64,000 bases of DNA from Salegentibacter salinarum (GCF_900168115.1 NZ_FUZC01000009.1:109907-173906), one strand, 5' to 3'. Shown: positions 42,533 to 50,554, counted from the stretch's first letter. Notes: generated from the letters alone by a model not told the origin. Translations and numbers: made by a program.

Positions 42533-43702
42533 ATGAATACATTGTATTTTACAGAGGAACACGAACTTTTTAGAAAAAGTTTTCAGGACTTTTTACAGAA
42601 AGAGGTGGTGCCTCATATTGATAAATGGGAGAATACCGGCACAATAGAACGCTTTATCTGGAAGAAATTTGGTGAAATGGGCTACTTTGGGCTTAACCAG
42701 CCCGAGGAATATGGCGGGATGAATCTTGATATTTTTTATACCGTAATTTTCCTGGAAGAACTTCAAAAAATTAATAGCGGTGGTTTTGCTGCTGCTATGT
42801 GGGCTCACGCTTATTTAGCAATGACGCATGTAAACAAAGAAGGTGACGATGCAATTAAGAAAAAATATCTTACGCCAAGTATTGATGGTGATAAAATAGG
42901 TTGTCTTTGTATTACCGAACCTTTTGGTGGCTCTGATGTTGCCGGAATGCGGAGCACGGCAATTAAAAAAGGCGATAAATATATCTTAAACGGATCCAAG
43001 ACTTTTATTACAAACGGGGTTTATTCAGATTATTTAGTGGTGGCCGCCAAGACCAATCCTGATAAGGGAAATAAAGGGATGAGTATTTTTATTGTAGACA
43101 GGGAAACCCCGGGGATTTCGGCTTCAAAATTAGATAAACTGGGGTGGAGAGCTTCAGATACTGCAGAAATTGCTTTTGATGATGTGGAAATTCCTGCTGA
43201 AAATCTAATGGGTGAAGAGGGAAAAGGTTTCTCTTATATCATGCAGCACTTTGCTTTAGAGCGTTTAATTATGGGAATTAACGCCCACGCCCGTGCGGAA
43301 TTTGCTTTAGATTATACGTTAGGCTATATGTCCGAAAGAGAAGCTTTTGGCAGAACCATAGATAAATTTCAGGCATTAAGACATTCGGTGGCCGATATGG
43401 CCAGCGAAATAGAAATGAATAAGGAATTCAATTATTCTATCGCAAAACGCCTGGACGAGGGGCAATACGTGGTGAAAGAAGCAAGTATGTCTAAATTACT
43501 TTCTACAAAAATGGCCGATAAGGTTATATACGATTGTTTGCAAATGCTGGGAGGTTATGGTTATATGGAAGATTATCCCTTGGCAAGAATGTTCCGCGAC
43601 AGCCGTTTAGGACCAATTGGTGGTGGAACTTCAGAGATTTTAAGGGAGATCATAGCTAAAATGGTCATCGATAAAAAAGAGTACAAGCCAGCGGCAAAAT
43701 AA
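42533..43702 (+). CDS. Acyl-CoA dehydrogenase
   Basis: 389 residues with the full three-part fold: N-terminal helices (FRKSFQDFLQKEVVPHIDKW), the middle beta domain with CLCITEPFGGSDVAGMRSTA and FITNGVYSDYLVVAAKT, and the C-terminal helical domain with RTIDKFQALRHSVADMASEI and DCLQMLGGYGYMEDYPLARM. IGGGTSEILREIIAKMV is the terminal signature. It oxidises an acyl-CoA to the enoyl form with FAD; chain length cannot be told from sequence. RDSRLGPIGGGTSEIL has no obvious catalytic change. It stands alone with no other beta-oxidation genes near. Confidence 0.9.
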   Translation: MNTLYFTEEHELFRKSFQDFLQKEVVPHIDKWENTGTIERFIWKKFGEMGYFGLNQPEEYGGMNLDIFYTVIFLEELQKINSGGFAAAMWAHAYLAMTHVNKEGDDAIKKKYLTPSIDGDKIGCLCITEPFGGSDVAGMRSTAIKKGDKYILNGSKTFITNGVYSDYLVVAAKTNPDKGNKGMSIFIVDRETPGISASKLDKLGWRASDTAEIAFDDVEIPAENLMGEEGKGFSYIMQHFALERLIMGINAHARAEFALDYTLGYMSEREAFGRTIDKFQALRHSVADMASEIEMNKEFNYSIAKRLDEGQYVVKEASMSKLLSTKMADKVIYDCLQMLGGYGYMEDYPLARMFRDSRLGPIGGGTSEILREIIAKMVIDKKEYKPAAK

Positions 43703-43728
43703 ACTTGAATAAATAATTAAAATATTGA

Positions 43729-43758
43729 TTGTGGGTTCTTAGATTTAAATTATCTTTG
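43729..43758 (+). promoter_or_regulatory. rpsU promoter
   Basis: TTG at 43729-43731, 19 bases, then TATCTTTG at 43751-43758: a full match to the Bacteroidota housekeeping promoter. The expected start of transcription near 43764 gives a leader of about 30 bases that includes the Shine-Dalgarno sequence. Confidence 0.8.
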
Positions 43759-43775
43759 CAGCCTATTTCTAAAGA

Positions 43776-43786
43776 AAGGGGGTGAT
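43776..43786 (+). promoter_or_regulatory. Strong Shine-Dalgarno of rpsU
   Basis: AAGGGGGTGAT differs from the ideal AAGGAGGTGAT by one base and lies six bases before the rpsU ATG. Hardly any other gene here has such a site. In Flavobacteriia the anti-Shine-Dalgarno of 16S rRNA is hidden on ribosomes by bS21 and neighbours, and rpsU is known to keep a strong site so that bS21-deficient ribosomes translate it. The sequence fits this autoregulation. Confidence 0.8.
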
Positions 43787-43792
43787 GACACT

Positions 43793-43987
43793 ATGTTAAT
43801 AATACCAGTAAAAGACGGAGAAAATATAGATAGAGCGCTAAAGCGTTTTAAGCGAAAATTCGATAAAACCGGAACAATGCGCCAGCTGAGAAGCCGCCAG
43901 CATTTCACGAAACCTTCTGTTGCGAAGAGAGCTCAGCATCAAAAAGCCGAGTACATCCAGCATTTGAGAGATCAGGAAGATATCTAG
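43793..43987 (+). CDS. rpsU: 30S ribosomal protein bS21
   Basis: 64 residues beginning MLIIPVKDGENIDRALKRFK, with the KFDKTGTMRQLRSRQHFTKP region typical of Bacteroidota bS21. It binds the platform of the small subunit next to the 3' end of 16S rRNA. A strong promoter and a rare Shine-Dalgarno lie upstream and a hairpin terminator downstream, so it is a single-gene unit under its own control. Confidence 0.95.
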   Translation: MLIIPVKDGENIDRALKRFKRKFDKTGTMRQLRSRQHFTKPSVAKRAQHQKAEYIQHLRDQEDI

Positions 43988-44003
43988 TAAAAGGATAATC
44001 GAA

Positions 44004-44027
44004 TTTTTCCGAAGCTATTCGGAAAAA
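44004..44027 (+). terminator. Terminator after rpsU
   Basis: TTTTTCCGAA and TTCGGAAAAA pair around GCTA. The A5 on the right arm means that on the plus strand the T-tract is within the left arm, so termination may be stronger on the minus strand; yet the position 16 bases after rpsU suggests a plus-strand role or an RNA-processing hairpin. Confidence 0.5.
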
Positions 44028-44058
44028 CAAATATAACTGTTGATAGATTAAAGTTTGC

Positions 44059-44066
44059 TAACTTTG
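44059..44066 (+). promoter_or_regulatory. -7 box of the xer gene
   Basis: TAACTTTG is an exact TAnnTTTG, 18 bases before ATG 44085. The TTG at 44040-44042 is 16 bases upstream, a little close. The box lies inside the longer reading frame that starts at 44055, which argues for the ATG at 44085. Confidence 0.55.
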
Positions 44067-44084
44067 TCTGTCAACAGTTTTTTT

Positions 44085-44978
44085 ATGTCCTTTTCCCAGT
44101 TTTTAGATTACCTGCAGTTGGAGAAAAAATATTCTCCCAATACGCTAACCGCTTATAAAACAGATTTAAAATCTTTTTCAGAATTTATTTTGTTTGAGTT
44201 TGAGGAAAAGGATCTCAGCAGAGTGCATTATTCCCAAATAAGAAACTGGATTGTTGCTTTGGTAGACCAGGGTTTGTCTAATAGAAGTGTAAACCGAAAA
44301 ATTTCTTCTTTAAAAGCGTACTATCGCTTTTTGCAAAAAACCGGCGATATAGAATTCTCTCCTCTTGCAAAACATAAGGCCTTAAAAACCGCTTCTAAAA
44401 TTCAGGTTCCATTTTCTGAAGCTGAAATAACCCAGGTACTAGAACAAATTGATACTTCAGATTTTGAAGGTTTACGCGACCGTTTAATCGTAGAGCTTTT
44501 TTACACTACTGGAATGAGACGTATAGAGCTGATTGAAATTAAACTTCAGAATGTAGATTTAAGTGGGAAATATGTTAAAGTACTTGGTAAAAGACAAAAG
44601 GAAAGAATTATTCCGTTATTGCCCGGCGTGATTTCTAATCTGCAAAATTATATAAGTAAACGAGCAGATTTGGTGAAAGGGCGGGAGACACCCTATTTAT
44701 TTGTAACTCAAAAAGGTATTAAATTATACGAAAGCCTTGTTTATAGAATTATTAATAATTATTTTAGTAAGGTGTCTGGCAAAATAAAAAGGAGTCCGCA
44801 TATATTGCGGCACTCATTTGCTACACATTTATTGAACCAGGGCGCCAACCTGAACGCGGTAAAAGAATTACTTGGGCATTCCAGTCTAGCTGCTACACAG
44901 GTATATACCCACAATAGTATTTCGGAACTTAGTAAAGTTCATCAAATGGCGCACCCAAGGAACAAAAAGACCAATTAA
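44085..44978 (+). CDS. xerC: Tyrosine recombinase XerC/XerD-like
   Basis: 297 residues from ATG 44085 (MSFSQFLDYLQLEKKYSPNT). The SAM-like N-terminal domain has TLTAYKTDLKSFSEFI and SNRSVNRKISSLKAYYRFL. Catalytic residues: Arg in TTGMRRIELIEI, Lys in KVLGKRQKERIIPL, His-x2-Arg in HILRHSFATHLLNQ, His in LLGHSSLAATQVYTH and the nucleophile Tyr in that last segment. Length fits a host Xer enzyme that resolves chromosome dimers rather than an integrase. It lies between rpsU and hpf, a common place in flavobacteria. Confidence 0.9.
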   Translation: MSFSQFLDYLQLEKKYSPNTLTAYKTDLKSFSEFILFEFEEKDLSRVHYSQIRNWIVALVDQGLSNRSVNRKISSLKAYYRFLQKTGDIEFSPLAKHKALKTASKIQVPFSEAEITQVLEQIDTSDFEGLRDRLIVELFYTTGMRRIELIEIKLQNVDLSGKYVKVLGKRQKERIIPLLPGVISNLQNYISKRADLVKGRETPYLFVTQKGIKLYESLVYRIINNYFSKVSGKIKRSPHILRHSFATHLLNQGANLNAVKELLGHSSLAATQVYTHNSISELSKVHQMAHPRNKKTN

Positions 44979-45006
44979 AATAATGTTTAATTAAATTCTA
45001 CAGAAG

Positions 45007-45309
45007 ATGAAAGTAAATGTGCAGTCTGTTAACTTCAACGCCGATCAAAAATTAATTGATTTCATCCAACGCAAATTGGATAGGCTTGAAAATTATTACG
45101 ATAAAATTATCTACGCTGATGTCTTTTTAAAAGTTCAGAATACAAGTGGAAAGGATAATAAAATTACCGAAGTTTTATTAAGTATTCCCGGCGGTGATAT
45201 TATGGTAAAGAAAACCTGTAAGAAATTTGAAGAATGCGTAGATGAATGTGCTTCATCCCTACAAAGACAGTTAATTAAACGTAAAGAAAAATTAAGTGCT
45301 CACGTTTAA
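45007..45309 (+). CDS. hpf: Ribosome hibernation-promoting factor (short HPF)
   Basis: 100 residues: MKVNVQSVNFNADQKLIDF, RKLDRLENYYDKIIYADVFL and KKFEECVDECASSLQRQLIK match the beta-alpha-beta-beta-beta-alpha fold of the S30AE family, without the C-terminal extension of long HPF. It binds the 30S subunit at the decoding centre and inactivates ribosomes in stationary phase. 28 bases after xer, so probably co-transcribed with it. Confidence 0.9.
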   Translation: MKVNVQSVNFNADQKLIDFIQRKLDRLENYYDKIIYADVFLKVQNTSGKDNKITEVLLSIPGGDIMVKKTCKKFEECVDECASSLQRQLIKRKEKLSAHV

Positions 45310-45330
45310 ATATTTTTTTCGCAGAATTGT

Positions 45331-45360
45331 TTTGTGAAAGGAATAATTTATATACATTTG
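45331..45360 (+). promoter_or_regulatory. Promoter of the tRNA-Thr gene
   Basis: TTTG at 45331-45334, 18 bases, then TACATTTG at 45353-45360. Transcription should start near 45366, at the foot of a small hairpin followed by six T. Confidence 0.75.
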
Positions 45361-45362
45361 CA

Positions 45363-45388
45363 GTCCGTTAGAAATAGCGGACTTTTTT
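45363..45388 (+). other. Hairpin with T-run at the start of the tRNA transcript
   Basis: GTCCG (45363-45367) pairs with CGGAC (45378-45382) and is followed at once by six T. It sits between the promoter and tRNA-Thr and looks like a miniature terminator or a processing site. Confidence 0.5.
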
Positions 45389-45410
45389 ATGCTAAAAAAG
45401 TAGCGTAAAG

Positions 45411-45484
45411 GCCGATGTAGCTCAGCTGGCTAGAGCAGCTGATTTGTAATCAGCAGGTCGTGGGTTCGAGTCCCTCCATCGGCT
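45411..45484 (+). tRNA. tRNA-Thr (anticodon TGT)
   Basis: GCCGATG pairs with CATCGGC to close the acceptor stem, discriminator T. D-loop AGCTCAGCTGGCTAGAGC, anticodon stem-loop GCTGA TTTGTAA TCAGC with TGT at the centre, and T-arm GTGGGTTCGAGTCCCTC are all present. 74 bases, no CCA encoded. Confidence 0.95.
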
Positions 45485-45573
45485 CTTGAAATTTTGAAGT
45501 AAAGTGTTTTTTGAAACTTAATTTATTGAAAATTAAGTGGCTAAAAATTTTATAGAAAAATTTTTAAAAATGC

Positions 45574-45605
45574 TTTGGACGGTGCTGTAAAATTACGTTT
45601 ATTTG
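45574..45605 (+). promoter_or_regulatory. Probable promoter of the second tRNA group
   Basis: TTTG at 45574-45577, 20 bases, then TTTATTTG at 45598-45605, one base from TAnnTTTG. It would serve tRNA-Tyr, tRNA-Gly, tRNA-Thr and tuf. Confidence 0.5.
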
Positions 45606-45621
45606 CAGCCGTTAAAAAACA

Positions 45622-45659
45622 AACCGTCATAAAGCTTAGCTGGCGCGCCGGCTACGGTT
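45622..45659 (+). other. GC-rich hairpin in the tRNA-Tyr leader
   Basis: AACCGT at 45622-45627 can pair with ACGGTT at 45654-45659, and between them AGCTGGCGCGCCGGCT at 45638-45653 is almost a perfect palindrome. The core is much richer in GC than its surroundings. It lies about 27 bases ahead of tRNA-Tyr and could be a processing or control element. Confidence 0.45.
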
Positions 45660-45685
45660 CTATGAAATAGTGGAAAAATAAATTT

Positions 45686-45767
45686 GGGGAGATACTCAAG
45701 CGGCCAACGAGGGCAGACTGTAAATCTGCTGTTTTCAACTTCGCAGGTTCGAATCCTGCTCTCCCCA
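45686..45767 (+). tRNA. tRNA-Tyr (anticodon GTA)
   Basis: GGGGAGA pairs with TCTCCCC, discriminator A. Anticodon stem-loop GCAGA CTGTAAA TCTGC carries GTA, and a long variable arm (TGTTTTCAACTTCGC) marks a class II tRNA, as expected for Tyr. 82 bases. Confidence 0.95.
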
Positions 45768-45844
45768 CAACAAATGTTTAAAGTTCAAGATTCAGGGATG
45801 TGAAAATCCTGGAACTTTAAATTTATAAGCCCTGAGTCGATAAT

Positions 45845-45917
45845 GCGGGAGTAGCTCAGTTGGTAGAGCGTCAGCCTTCCAAGCTGAATGTCGCCGGTTC
45901 GAACCCGGTCTCCCGCT
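45845..45917 (+). tRNA. tRNA-Gly (anticodon TCC)
   Basis: GCGGGAG pairs with CTCCCGC, discriminator T. Anticodon stem-loop TCAGC CTTCCAA GCTGA carries TCC; T-arm CCGGTTCGAACCCGG is perfect. 73 bases. Confidence 0.95.
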
Positions 45918-46062
45918 CTTAATTAGAAAACAGGAAATTTATATTCTTGTTTTCTAAATTTATTTTTCCGGTTTAAGTAAAGTTAAACATCCGTAAGCCA
46001 GTATTGGTTTATGGTTATTCTTGTTTGAACCGGTGAACCTTGAAAGTGGAAACTTTCGGCTT

Positions 46063-46134
46063 GCCGACGTAGCTCAGGGGTAGAGCGTTTCCTTGGTAAG
46101 GAAGAGGTCACGAGTTCAATTCTCGTCGTTGGCT
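46063..46134 (+). tRNA. tRNA-Thr (anticodon GGT)
   Basis: GCCGACG pairs with CGTTGGC (one G-T pair), discriminator T. Anticodon stem-loop TTTCC TTGGTAA GGAAG carries GGT; T-arm ACGAGTTCAATTCTCGT. 72 bases. 56 bases before tuf, probably in the same transcript. Confidence 0.95.
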
Positions 46135-46190
46135 CTAGATTGTATTAAATTGAACACTAATATATAACTAAGATTAAATAAGTATTAATT

Positions 46191-47378
46191 ATGGCAAAGG
46201 AAACATACGATCGTTCCAAACCGCACCTTAACATAGGTACAATTGGACACGTAGATCACGGAAAAACGACTTTAACAGCAGCGATTACTAAAGTAATGGC
46301 TGATGCTGGATATTCAGAAGCTAGTGCTTTTGATCAAATTGATAATGCTCCTGAAGAAAAAGAAAGAGGTATTACAATTAACTCTTCTCACGTAGAGTAT
46401 CAAACTGCTAACCGTCACTACGCTCACGTTGACTGTCCTGGTCACGCCGATTATGTAAAGAACATGGTTACTGGTGCTGCTCAAATGGACGGTGCAATTC
46501 TTGTAGTTGCTGCAACTGATGGGCCTATGCCACAAACTCGTGAGCACATCCTTCTTGGACGCCAGGTTGGTATCCCAAGAATCGTTGTATTCTTAAACAA
46601 AGTTGACCTTGTTGATGATGAGGAGCTTTTAGAATTAGTAGAAATGGAAGTTAGAGATCTTCTTTCTTTCTATGAGTATGATGGTGATAATGGTCCTGTA
46701 ATTTCAGGTTCTGCACTTGGAGCTCTTGAAGGTGATGAGAAATGGTCTAAAACCGTTCTTGATTTGATGGAAGCTGTAGATAGCTGGATTGAATTACCAG
46801 AACGTGATGTAGATAAGCCTTTCTTGATGCCTATTGAAGATGTATTCTCTATTACAGGTCGTGGTACTGTTGCAACTGGTCGTATTGAGACTGGTGTTGC
46901 AAACACTGGAGATCCTGTAGAGATTATTGGTATGGGAGCTGAAAAACTTACTTCTACTATTACTGGTGTTGAGATGTTCCGTAAGATCCTTGATAGAGGT
47001 GAAGCTGGAGATAACGTTGGTATCTTATTAAGAGGTATTGAAAAGTCTCAGATCTCAAGAGGTATGGTAATTACCAAGCCTGGATCTGTAACTCCTCACG
47101 CTAAGTTTAAAGCAGAGGTTTATATCCTTAAAAAAGAAGAAGGTGGACGTCACACTCCATTCCACAACAACTACCGTCCTCAGTTCTACGTACGTACAAC
47201 TGACGTAACAGGAACAATTAACCTTCCTGATGGAGTTGAGATGGTAATGCCTGGTGATAACCTTACAATTACTGTAGAGCTTATCCAGACTATTGCAATG
47301 AATGTTGGTCTACGTTTCGCTATCCGTGAAGGTGGTAGAACTGTAGGTGCTGGACAGGTTACTGAAATTTTAGACTAA
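46191..47378 (+). CDS. tuf: Elongation factor Tu
   Basis: 395 residues. [10 protein letters not shown] is the P-loop at 18-27, [15 protein letters not shown] the switch I region, [12 protein letters not shown] switch [10 protein letters not shown] and GSALGALEG the guanine-specificity motifs; domains 2 and 3 follow with [14 protein letters not shown] and [16 protein letters not shown]. It delivers aminoacyl-tRNA to the ribosome. Only one tuf copy is visible, next to tRNA genes as in many Bacteroidota. Confidence 0.98.
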   Translation: MAKETYDRSKPHLNIGTIGHVDHGKTTLTAAITKVMADAGYSEASAFDQIDNAPEEKERGITINSSHVEYQTANRHYAHVDCPGHADYVKNMVTGAAQMDGAILVVAATDGPMPQTREHILLGRQVGIPRIVVFLNKVDLVDDEELLELVEMEVRDLLSFYEYDGDNGPVISGSALGALEGDEKWSKTVLDLMEAVDSWIELPERDVDKPFLMPIEDVFSITGRGTVATGRIETGVANTGDPVEIIGMGAEKLTSTITGVEMFRKILDRGEAGDNVGILLRGIEKSQISRGMVITKPGSVTPHAKFKAEVYILKKEEGGRHTPFHNNYRPQFYVRTTDVTGTINLPDGVEMVMPGDNLTITVELIQTIAMNVGLRFAIREGGRTVGAGQVTEILD

Positions 47379-47396
47379 TTACAGTTTAGATATAAA

Positions 47397-47424
47397 AAGG
47401 TTTCCCGCTTGGGCGGGAAACCTT
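47397..47424 (+). terminator. Hairpin between tuf and tRNA-Trp
   Basis: AAGGTTTCCCGC and GCGGGAAACCTT form a perfect 12-base-pair stem with a TTGG loop, 19 bases after the tuf stop. No long T-run follows, so read-through to tRNA-Trp and secE is likely; it may limit tuf transcripts or protect their end. Confidence 0.7.
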
Positions 47425-47440
47425 CATTTATATTATATTT

Positions 47441-47513
47441 ACGGGTTTAGCTCAGTTGGTAGAGCACTGGTCTCCAAAACCAGGTGTCGGGAGTTCGAGC
47501 CTCTCAACCCGTG
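47441..47513 (+). tRNA. tRNA-Trp (anticodon CCA)
   Basis: ACGGGTT pairs with AACCCGT, discriminator G. Anticodon stem-loop CTGGT CTCCAAA ACCAG carries CCA. 73 bases, 19 bases ahead of secE; the tuf-trnW-secE-nusG order is conserved in the phylum. Confidence 0.95.
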
Positions 47514-47532
47514 CAAATACCTTTAGAATCAC

Positions 47533-47730
47533 ATGGCAGGAATTGGCAATTATATATCAGAATCTTATAACGAATTAAAAAACCACGTTACCTGGACAAG
47601 CTGGCCCGAAGCACAGAGGCTAACCATCCTTGTAGCTGTTTTTTCTATTATTTTTTCACTGGCTATTTGGGGTGTAGATACCGTATTTAGCTCGGCTATC
47701 GAAGAATATTTTAAATGGATTAAATCTTAA
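47533..47730 (+). CDS. secE: Preprotein translocase subunit SecE
   Basis: 65 residues, the short single-helix type. YISESYNELKNHVTWTSWPE is the conserved amphipathic segment, and LTILVAVFSIIFSLAIWGVD the membrane helix that clamps SecY. The gene lies ten bases before nusG, the usual pair. Confidence 0.92.
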   Translation: MAGIGNYISESYNELKNHVTWTSWPEAQRLTILVAVFSIIFSLAIWGVDTVFSSAIEEYFKWIKS

Positions 47731-47740
47731 AGATAGTAGG

Positions 47741-48292
47741 ATGGCAGAAGGAAAGGAAAAAAAGTGGTATGTAGTTCGTGCCGTTAGCGGTCAGGAGAAC
47801 AAGGTTAAAGACTATATTGAGAAAGAGGTTAACCATCTTGGGATGGAAGATTATCTGGATCAGGTTTTAGTTCCTACCGAAAAAGTTATCCAAATTAGAA
47901 ATGGTAAGAAAGTAAACAAAGAACGTGTTTATTTTCCAGGGTATGTAATGATTCAGGCTAGTCTTGAAGGTGAAATGCCACACGTGATTAAAAATATTAA
48001 TGGTGTTATTGGGTTTTTAGGGGAAACAAAAGGAGGAGATCCTGTTCCGCTTAGAAAATCTGAAGTTAACAGAATGCTTGGTAAAGTAGATGAGCTTTCA
48101 GTAAAAACCGATAATATTGCAATACCTTTTACTATTGGAGAAACCATAAAAGTTATAGACGGTCCGTTTAACGGCTTTAATGGTACAGTAGAAAAGATAA
48201 ATGAAGAAAAGCGTAAGCTTGAGGTAATGGTTAAGATTTTCGGAAGAAAAACACCATTAGAGTTGAGCTATATGCAAGTAGAAAAAGTATAA
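47741..48292 (+). CDS. nusG: Transcription termination/antitermination protein NusG
   Basis: 183 residues. KKWYVVRAVSGQENKVKDYI opens the NGN domain, RVYFPGYVMIQASLEGEMPH is its core, GVIGFLGETKGGDPVPL follows, and VIDGPFNGFNGTVEKINEEK is the KOW domain. It binds RNA polymerase and couples to the ribosome or Rho. The ribosomal protein genes follow after 76 bases. Confidence 0.95.
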   Translation: MAEGKEKKWYVVRAVSGQENKVKDYIEKEVNHLGMEDYLDQVLVPTEKVIQIRNGKKVNKERVYFPGYVMIQASLEGEMPHVIKNINGVIGFLGETKGGDPVPLRKSEVNRMLGKVDELSVKTDNIAIPFTIGETIKVIDGPFNGFNGTVEKINEEKRKLEVMVKIFGRKTPLELSYMQVEKV

Positions 48293-48368
48293 AGATTTTA
48301 GTTACATATTTTTTGATGGTTTTTTAAAGCTTCCACTCTAACAAACTATCACCTTAAAAATTAAGAAA

Positions 48369-48806
48369 ATGGCAAAAGAAGTAAGTAAAGTTGTAAAACT
48401 ACAAGTTCGCGGAGGTGCTGCTAACCCATCACCACCAGTTGGACCTGCTTTGGGTGCTGCCGGGGTAAATATCATGGAATTCTGTAAGCAATTCAATGGT
48501 AGAACCCAGGATAAACAAGGTAAAGTATTGCCGGTTGCGATTACGGTTTATTCAGATAAGTCTTTTGACTTTGTGATTAAAACCCCTCCAGCTGCAGTAC
48601 AATTGTTGGAAGCATCTAAGAACAAAAAAGGTTCAGGAGAACCAAACAGAAAGAAAATAGCAAGTGTTTCTTGGGATCAGGTTAGAACTATTGCAGAAGA
48701 TAAGATGCAGGATTTAAATGCCTTCACCGTAGAATCTGCAATGAAAATGGTTGCTGGAACAGCTCGTTCAATGGGAATAACTGTAAAAGGTGATGCACCG
48801 TTTTAA
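48369..48806 (+). CDS. rplK: 50S ribosomal protein uL11
   Basis: 145 residues. [20 protein letters not shown] and [20 protein letters not shown] are the N-terminal domain; the C-terminal RNA-binding domain has [20 protein letters not shown] and [18 protein letters not shown]. It binds the GTPase-associated centre of 23S rRNA. First gene of the L11-L1-L10-L12 group. Confidence 0.97.
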   Translation: MAKEVSKVVKLQVRGGAANPSPPVGPALGAAGVNIMEFCKQFNGRTQDKQGKVLPVAITVYSDKSFDFVIKTPPAAVQLLEASKNKKGSGEPNRKKIASVSWDQVRTIAEDKMQDLNAFTVESAMKMVAGTARSMGITVKGDAPF

Positions 48807-48824
48807 TCCAAAAAGAAATTGAAA

Positions 48825-49523
48825 ATGGCAAAATTAACTAAAAAGCAAAAAGAAGCCCAATCTAAGATCGAGAGCAATAAAGCTTACTCGGTGGCAGAAG
48901 CTTCAGCTTTAATTAAAGAAGTTGCTAACGAAAACTTCGATGCATCTGTGGATTTAGCGGTTCGTTTGAATGTAGATCCAAGAAAAGCCAACCAAATGGT
49001 AAGAGGTGTTGTAACCCTTCCACACGGTACAGGTAAAGATGTAAAAGTACTTGCGTTAGTTACTCCAGATAAGGAAGAAGAGGCTAAAGAAGCCGGAGCC
49101 GATTATGTAGGTCTTGATGAATATCTAGACAAAATAAAAGGTGGATGGACAGATGTTGATGTAATTATCACTATGCCTAGCGTAATGGGAAAATTAGGAC
49201 CGTTGGGACGAGTACTTGGACCAAGAGGATTAATGCCTAACCCAAAAACAGGAACTGTAACTATGGATGTTGCCAAAGCAGTATCTGATGTTAAAGCTGG
49301 TAAAATTGACTTTAAAGTTGATAAAACCGGTATTGTTCACGCTGGAATTGGAAAAGCATCTTTTGAAGCTGAAAAAATTGCTGGAAACGCGAGAGAATTA
49401 TTAACTACTTTAGTGAAGTTGAAACCTCAGGCATCTAAGGGTGTGTATATTAAGAGTATACACATGTCTTCTACAATGAGCCCGAGCGTTCAGGTTGATA
49501 CTAAAAGGTTCACTGAGCAATAA
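48825..49523 (+). CDS. rplA: 50S ribosomal protein uL1
   Basis: 232 residues from ATG 48825 ([16 protein letters not shown]); a TTG two codons earlier is unlikely to be used. [55 protein letters not shown] and [20 protein letters not shown] are the characteristic blocks. It builds the L1 stalk. In other bacteria it represses the L11 operon by binding its mRNA. Confidence 0.97.
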   Translation: MAKLTKKQKEAQSKIESNKAYSVAEASALIKEVANENFDASVDLAVRLNVDPRKANQMVRGVVTLPHGTGKDVKVLALVTPDKEEEAKEAGADYVGLDEYLDKIKGGWTDVDVIITMPSVMGKLGPLGRVLGPRGLMPNPKTGTVTMDVAKAVSDVKAGKIDFKVDKTGIVHAGIGKASFEAEKIAGNARELLTTLVKLKPQASKGVYIKSIHMSSTMSPSVQVDTKRFTEQ

Positions 49524-49534
49524 TAGTATAGATT

Positions 49535-50056
49535 ATGACAAGAGAAGAAAAATCAATAGTAATTGAAGATTTAACTGCCCAGTTAACAGATAATTCTGTG
49601 GTTTATTTAGCAGATATATCTGGCCTTGATGCCGGAACAACTTCAAACTTGCGTAGAGCTTGTTTTAAGGCTAACGTAAAGCTGGCTGTAGTTAAGAATA
49701 CGTTGCTTGCTAAAGCGATGGAAGCTTCAGATAAAGAATTTGGAGACCTTCCTTCAGTATTGAAAGGCAACACTTCCATAATGTTTTCTGAAACCGGTAA
49801 TGCACCGGCCAAAGTAATTAAAGAATTCAGAAAGAAAAACGAAAAACCACTTCTTAAAGGAGCTTTTGTTGAAGAAGCTGTTTATGTAGGAGACGAATAC
49901 CTTGACGCACTTGTAAATATCAAGTCTAAAGAAGAGGTTATTGGGGATATCGTTGGACTATTACAATCACCTGCTAAGAATGTTATTTCAGCACTTAAGT
50001 CTGGTGGCGGTAAAATCTCTGGAATCCTTAAAACACTTTCTGAAAAGGAAGGATAA
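49535..50056 (+). CDS. rplJ: 50S ribosomal protein uL10
   Basis: 173 residues. MTREEKSIVIEDLTAQLTDN and NLRRACFKANVKLAVVKNTL are the rRNA-binding part; AKNVISALKSGGGKISGILK precedes the C-terminal helix for the L12 dimers. The gene begins 11 bases after rplA, so there is no separate long leader of the L10-autogenous type before it. Confidence 0.95.
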   Translation: MTREEKSIVIEDLTAQLTDNSVVYLADISGLDAGTTSNLRRACFKANVKLAVVKNTLLAKAMEASDKEFGDLPSVLKGNTSIMFSETGNAPAKVIKEFRKKNEKPLLKGAFVEEAVYVGDEYLDALVNIKSKEEVIGDIVGLLQSPAKNVISALKSGGGKISGILKTLSEKEG

Positions 50057-50113
50057 ATTAGTACGCACTTTTTAACAAATATAAATTAAAGAACTTTTTA
50101 AAAACGATAGAAA

Positions 50114-50491
50114 ATGGCAGATTTAAAAGAATTCGCAGAACAATTGGTTAACTTAACCGTAAAAGAAGTAAACGAGTTAGCTGATATTTTAAAAGAAGAA
50201 TATGGTATAGAGCCTGCTGCTGCTGCAGTAGCTGTTGCCGGTGGCGGTGCTGCTGGTGGTGGTGAAGAAGTTGAAGAGCAGTCTGAGTTTGATGTAATTC
50301 TTAAAGCTCCAGGTGGATCTAAACTAGCAGTTGTTAAGCTTGTAAAAGAACTTACAGGTCTTGGTCTTAAAGATGCTAAAGCATTAGTAGATGGCGCACC
50401 AGCTCCAGTTAAAGAAGGAGTAGCTAAAGACGAAGCAGAAGCACTTAAAGCACAGCTAGAAGAAGCAGGAGCTGAGGTTGAGCTTAAATAA
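50114..50491 (+). CDS. rplL: 50S ribosomal protein bL12 (L7/L12)
   Basis: 125 residues. N-terminal dimer domain [20 protein letters not shown], the Ala/Gly-rich hinge ([20 protein letters not shown]) and the factor-binding C-terminal domain [40 protein letters not shown]. 57 bases after rplJ. Confidence 0.97.
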   Translation: MADLKEFAEQLVNLTVKEVNELADILKEEYGIEPAAAAVAVAGGGAAGGGEEVEEQSEFDVILKAPGGSKLAVVKLVKELTGLGLKDAKALVDGAPAPVKEGVAKDEAEALKAQLEEAGAEVELK

Positions 50492-50515
50492 GCTTGCCAC
50501 CAGCAATATTATTTA

Positions 50516-50554
50516 GGTTTAGACCTCAGGAATTCGTTCCTGAAGGTCTAAACC
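50516..50554 (+). terminator. Hairpin (attenuator) between rplL and rpoB
   Basis: GGTTTAGACCT-CAGGAA and TTCCTGAAGGTCTAAACC form a stem of 17 pairs with one bulged A and a TTCG tetraloop, followed by CTTTTGCG. It begins 25 bases after the rplL stop. Placement and shape match the partial terminators that set the ratio of ribosomal protein to RNA polymerase subunits in other bacteria. Confidence 0.75.

Noticed and set aside
43760..43792. Riboswitch in the short rpsU leader
   Set aside because: The leader is only about 30 bases, too short for an aptamer. The strong Shine-Dalgarno accounts for it.
44055..44978. Site-specific recombinase next to tRNA genes as the integrase of a genomic island
   Set aside because: Length, catalytic pattern and place between rpsU and hpf fit the chromosomal Xer enzyme. 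No attachment-site duplication of the tRNA ends was seen, and the neighbours are core genes.
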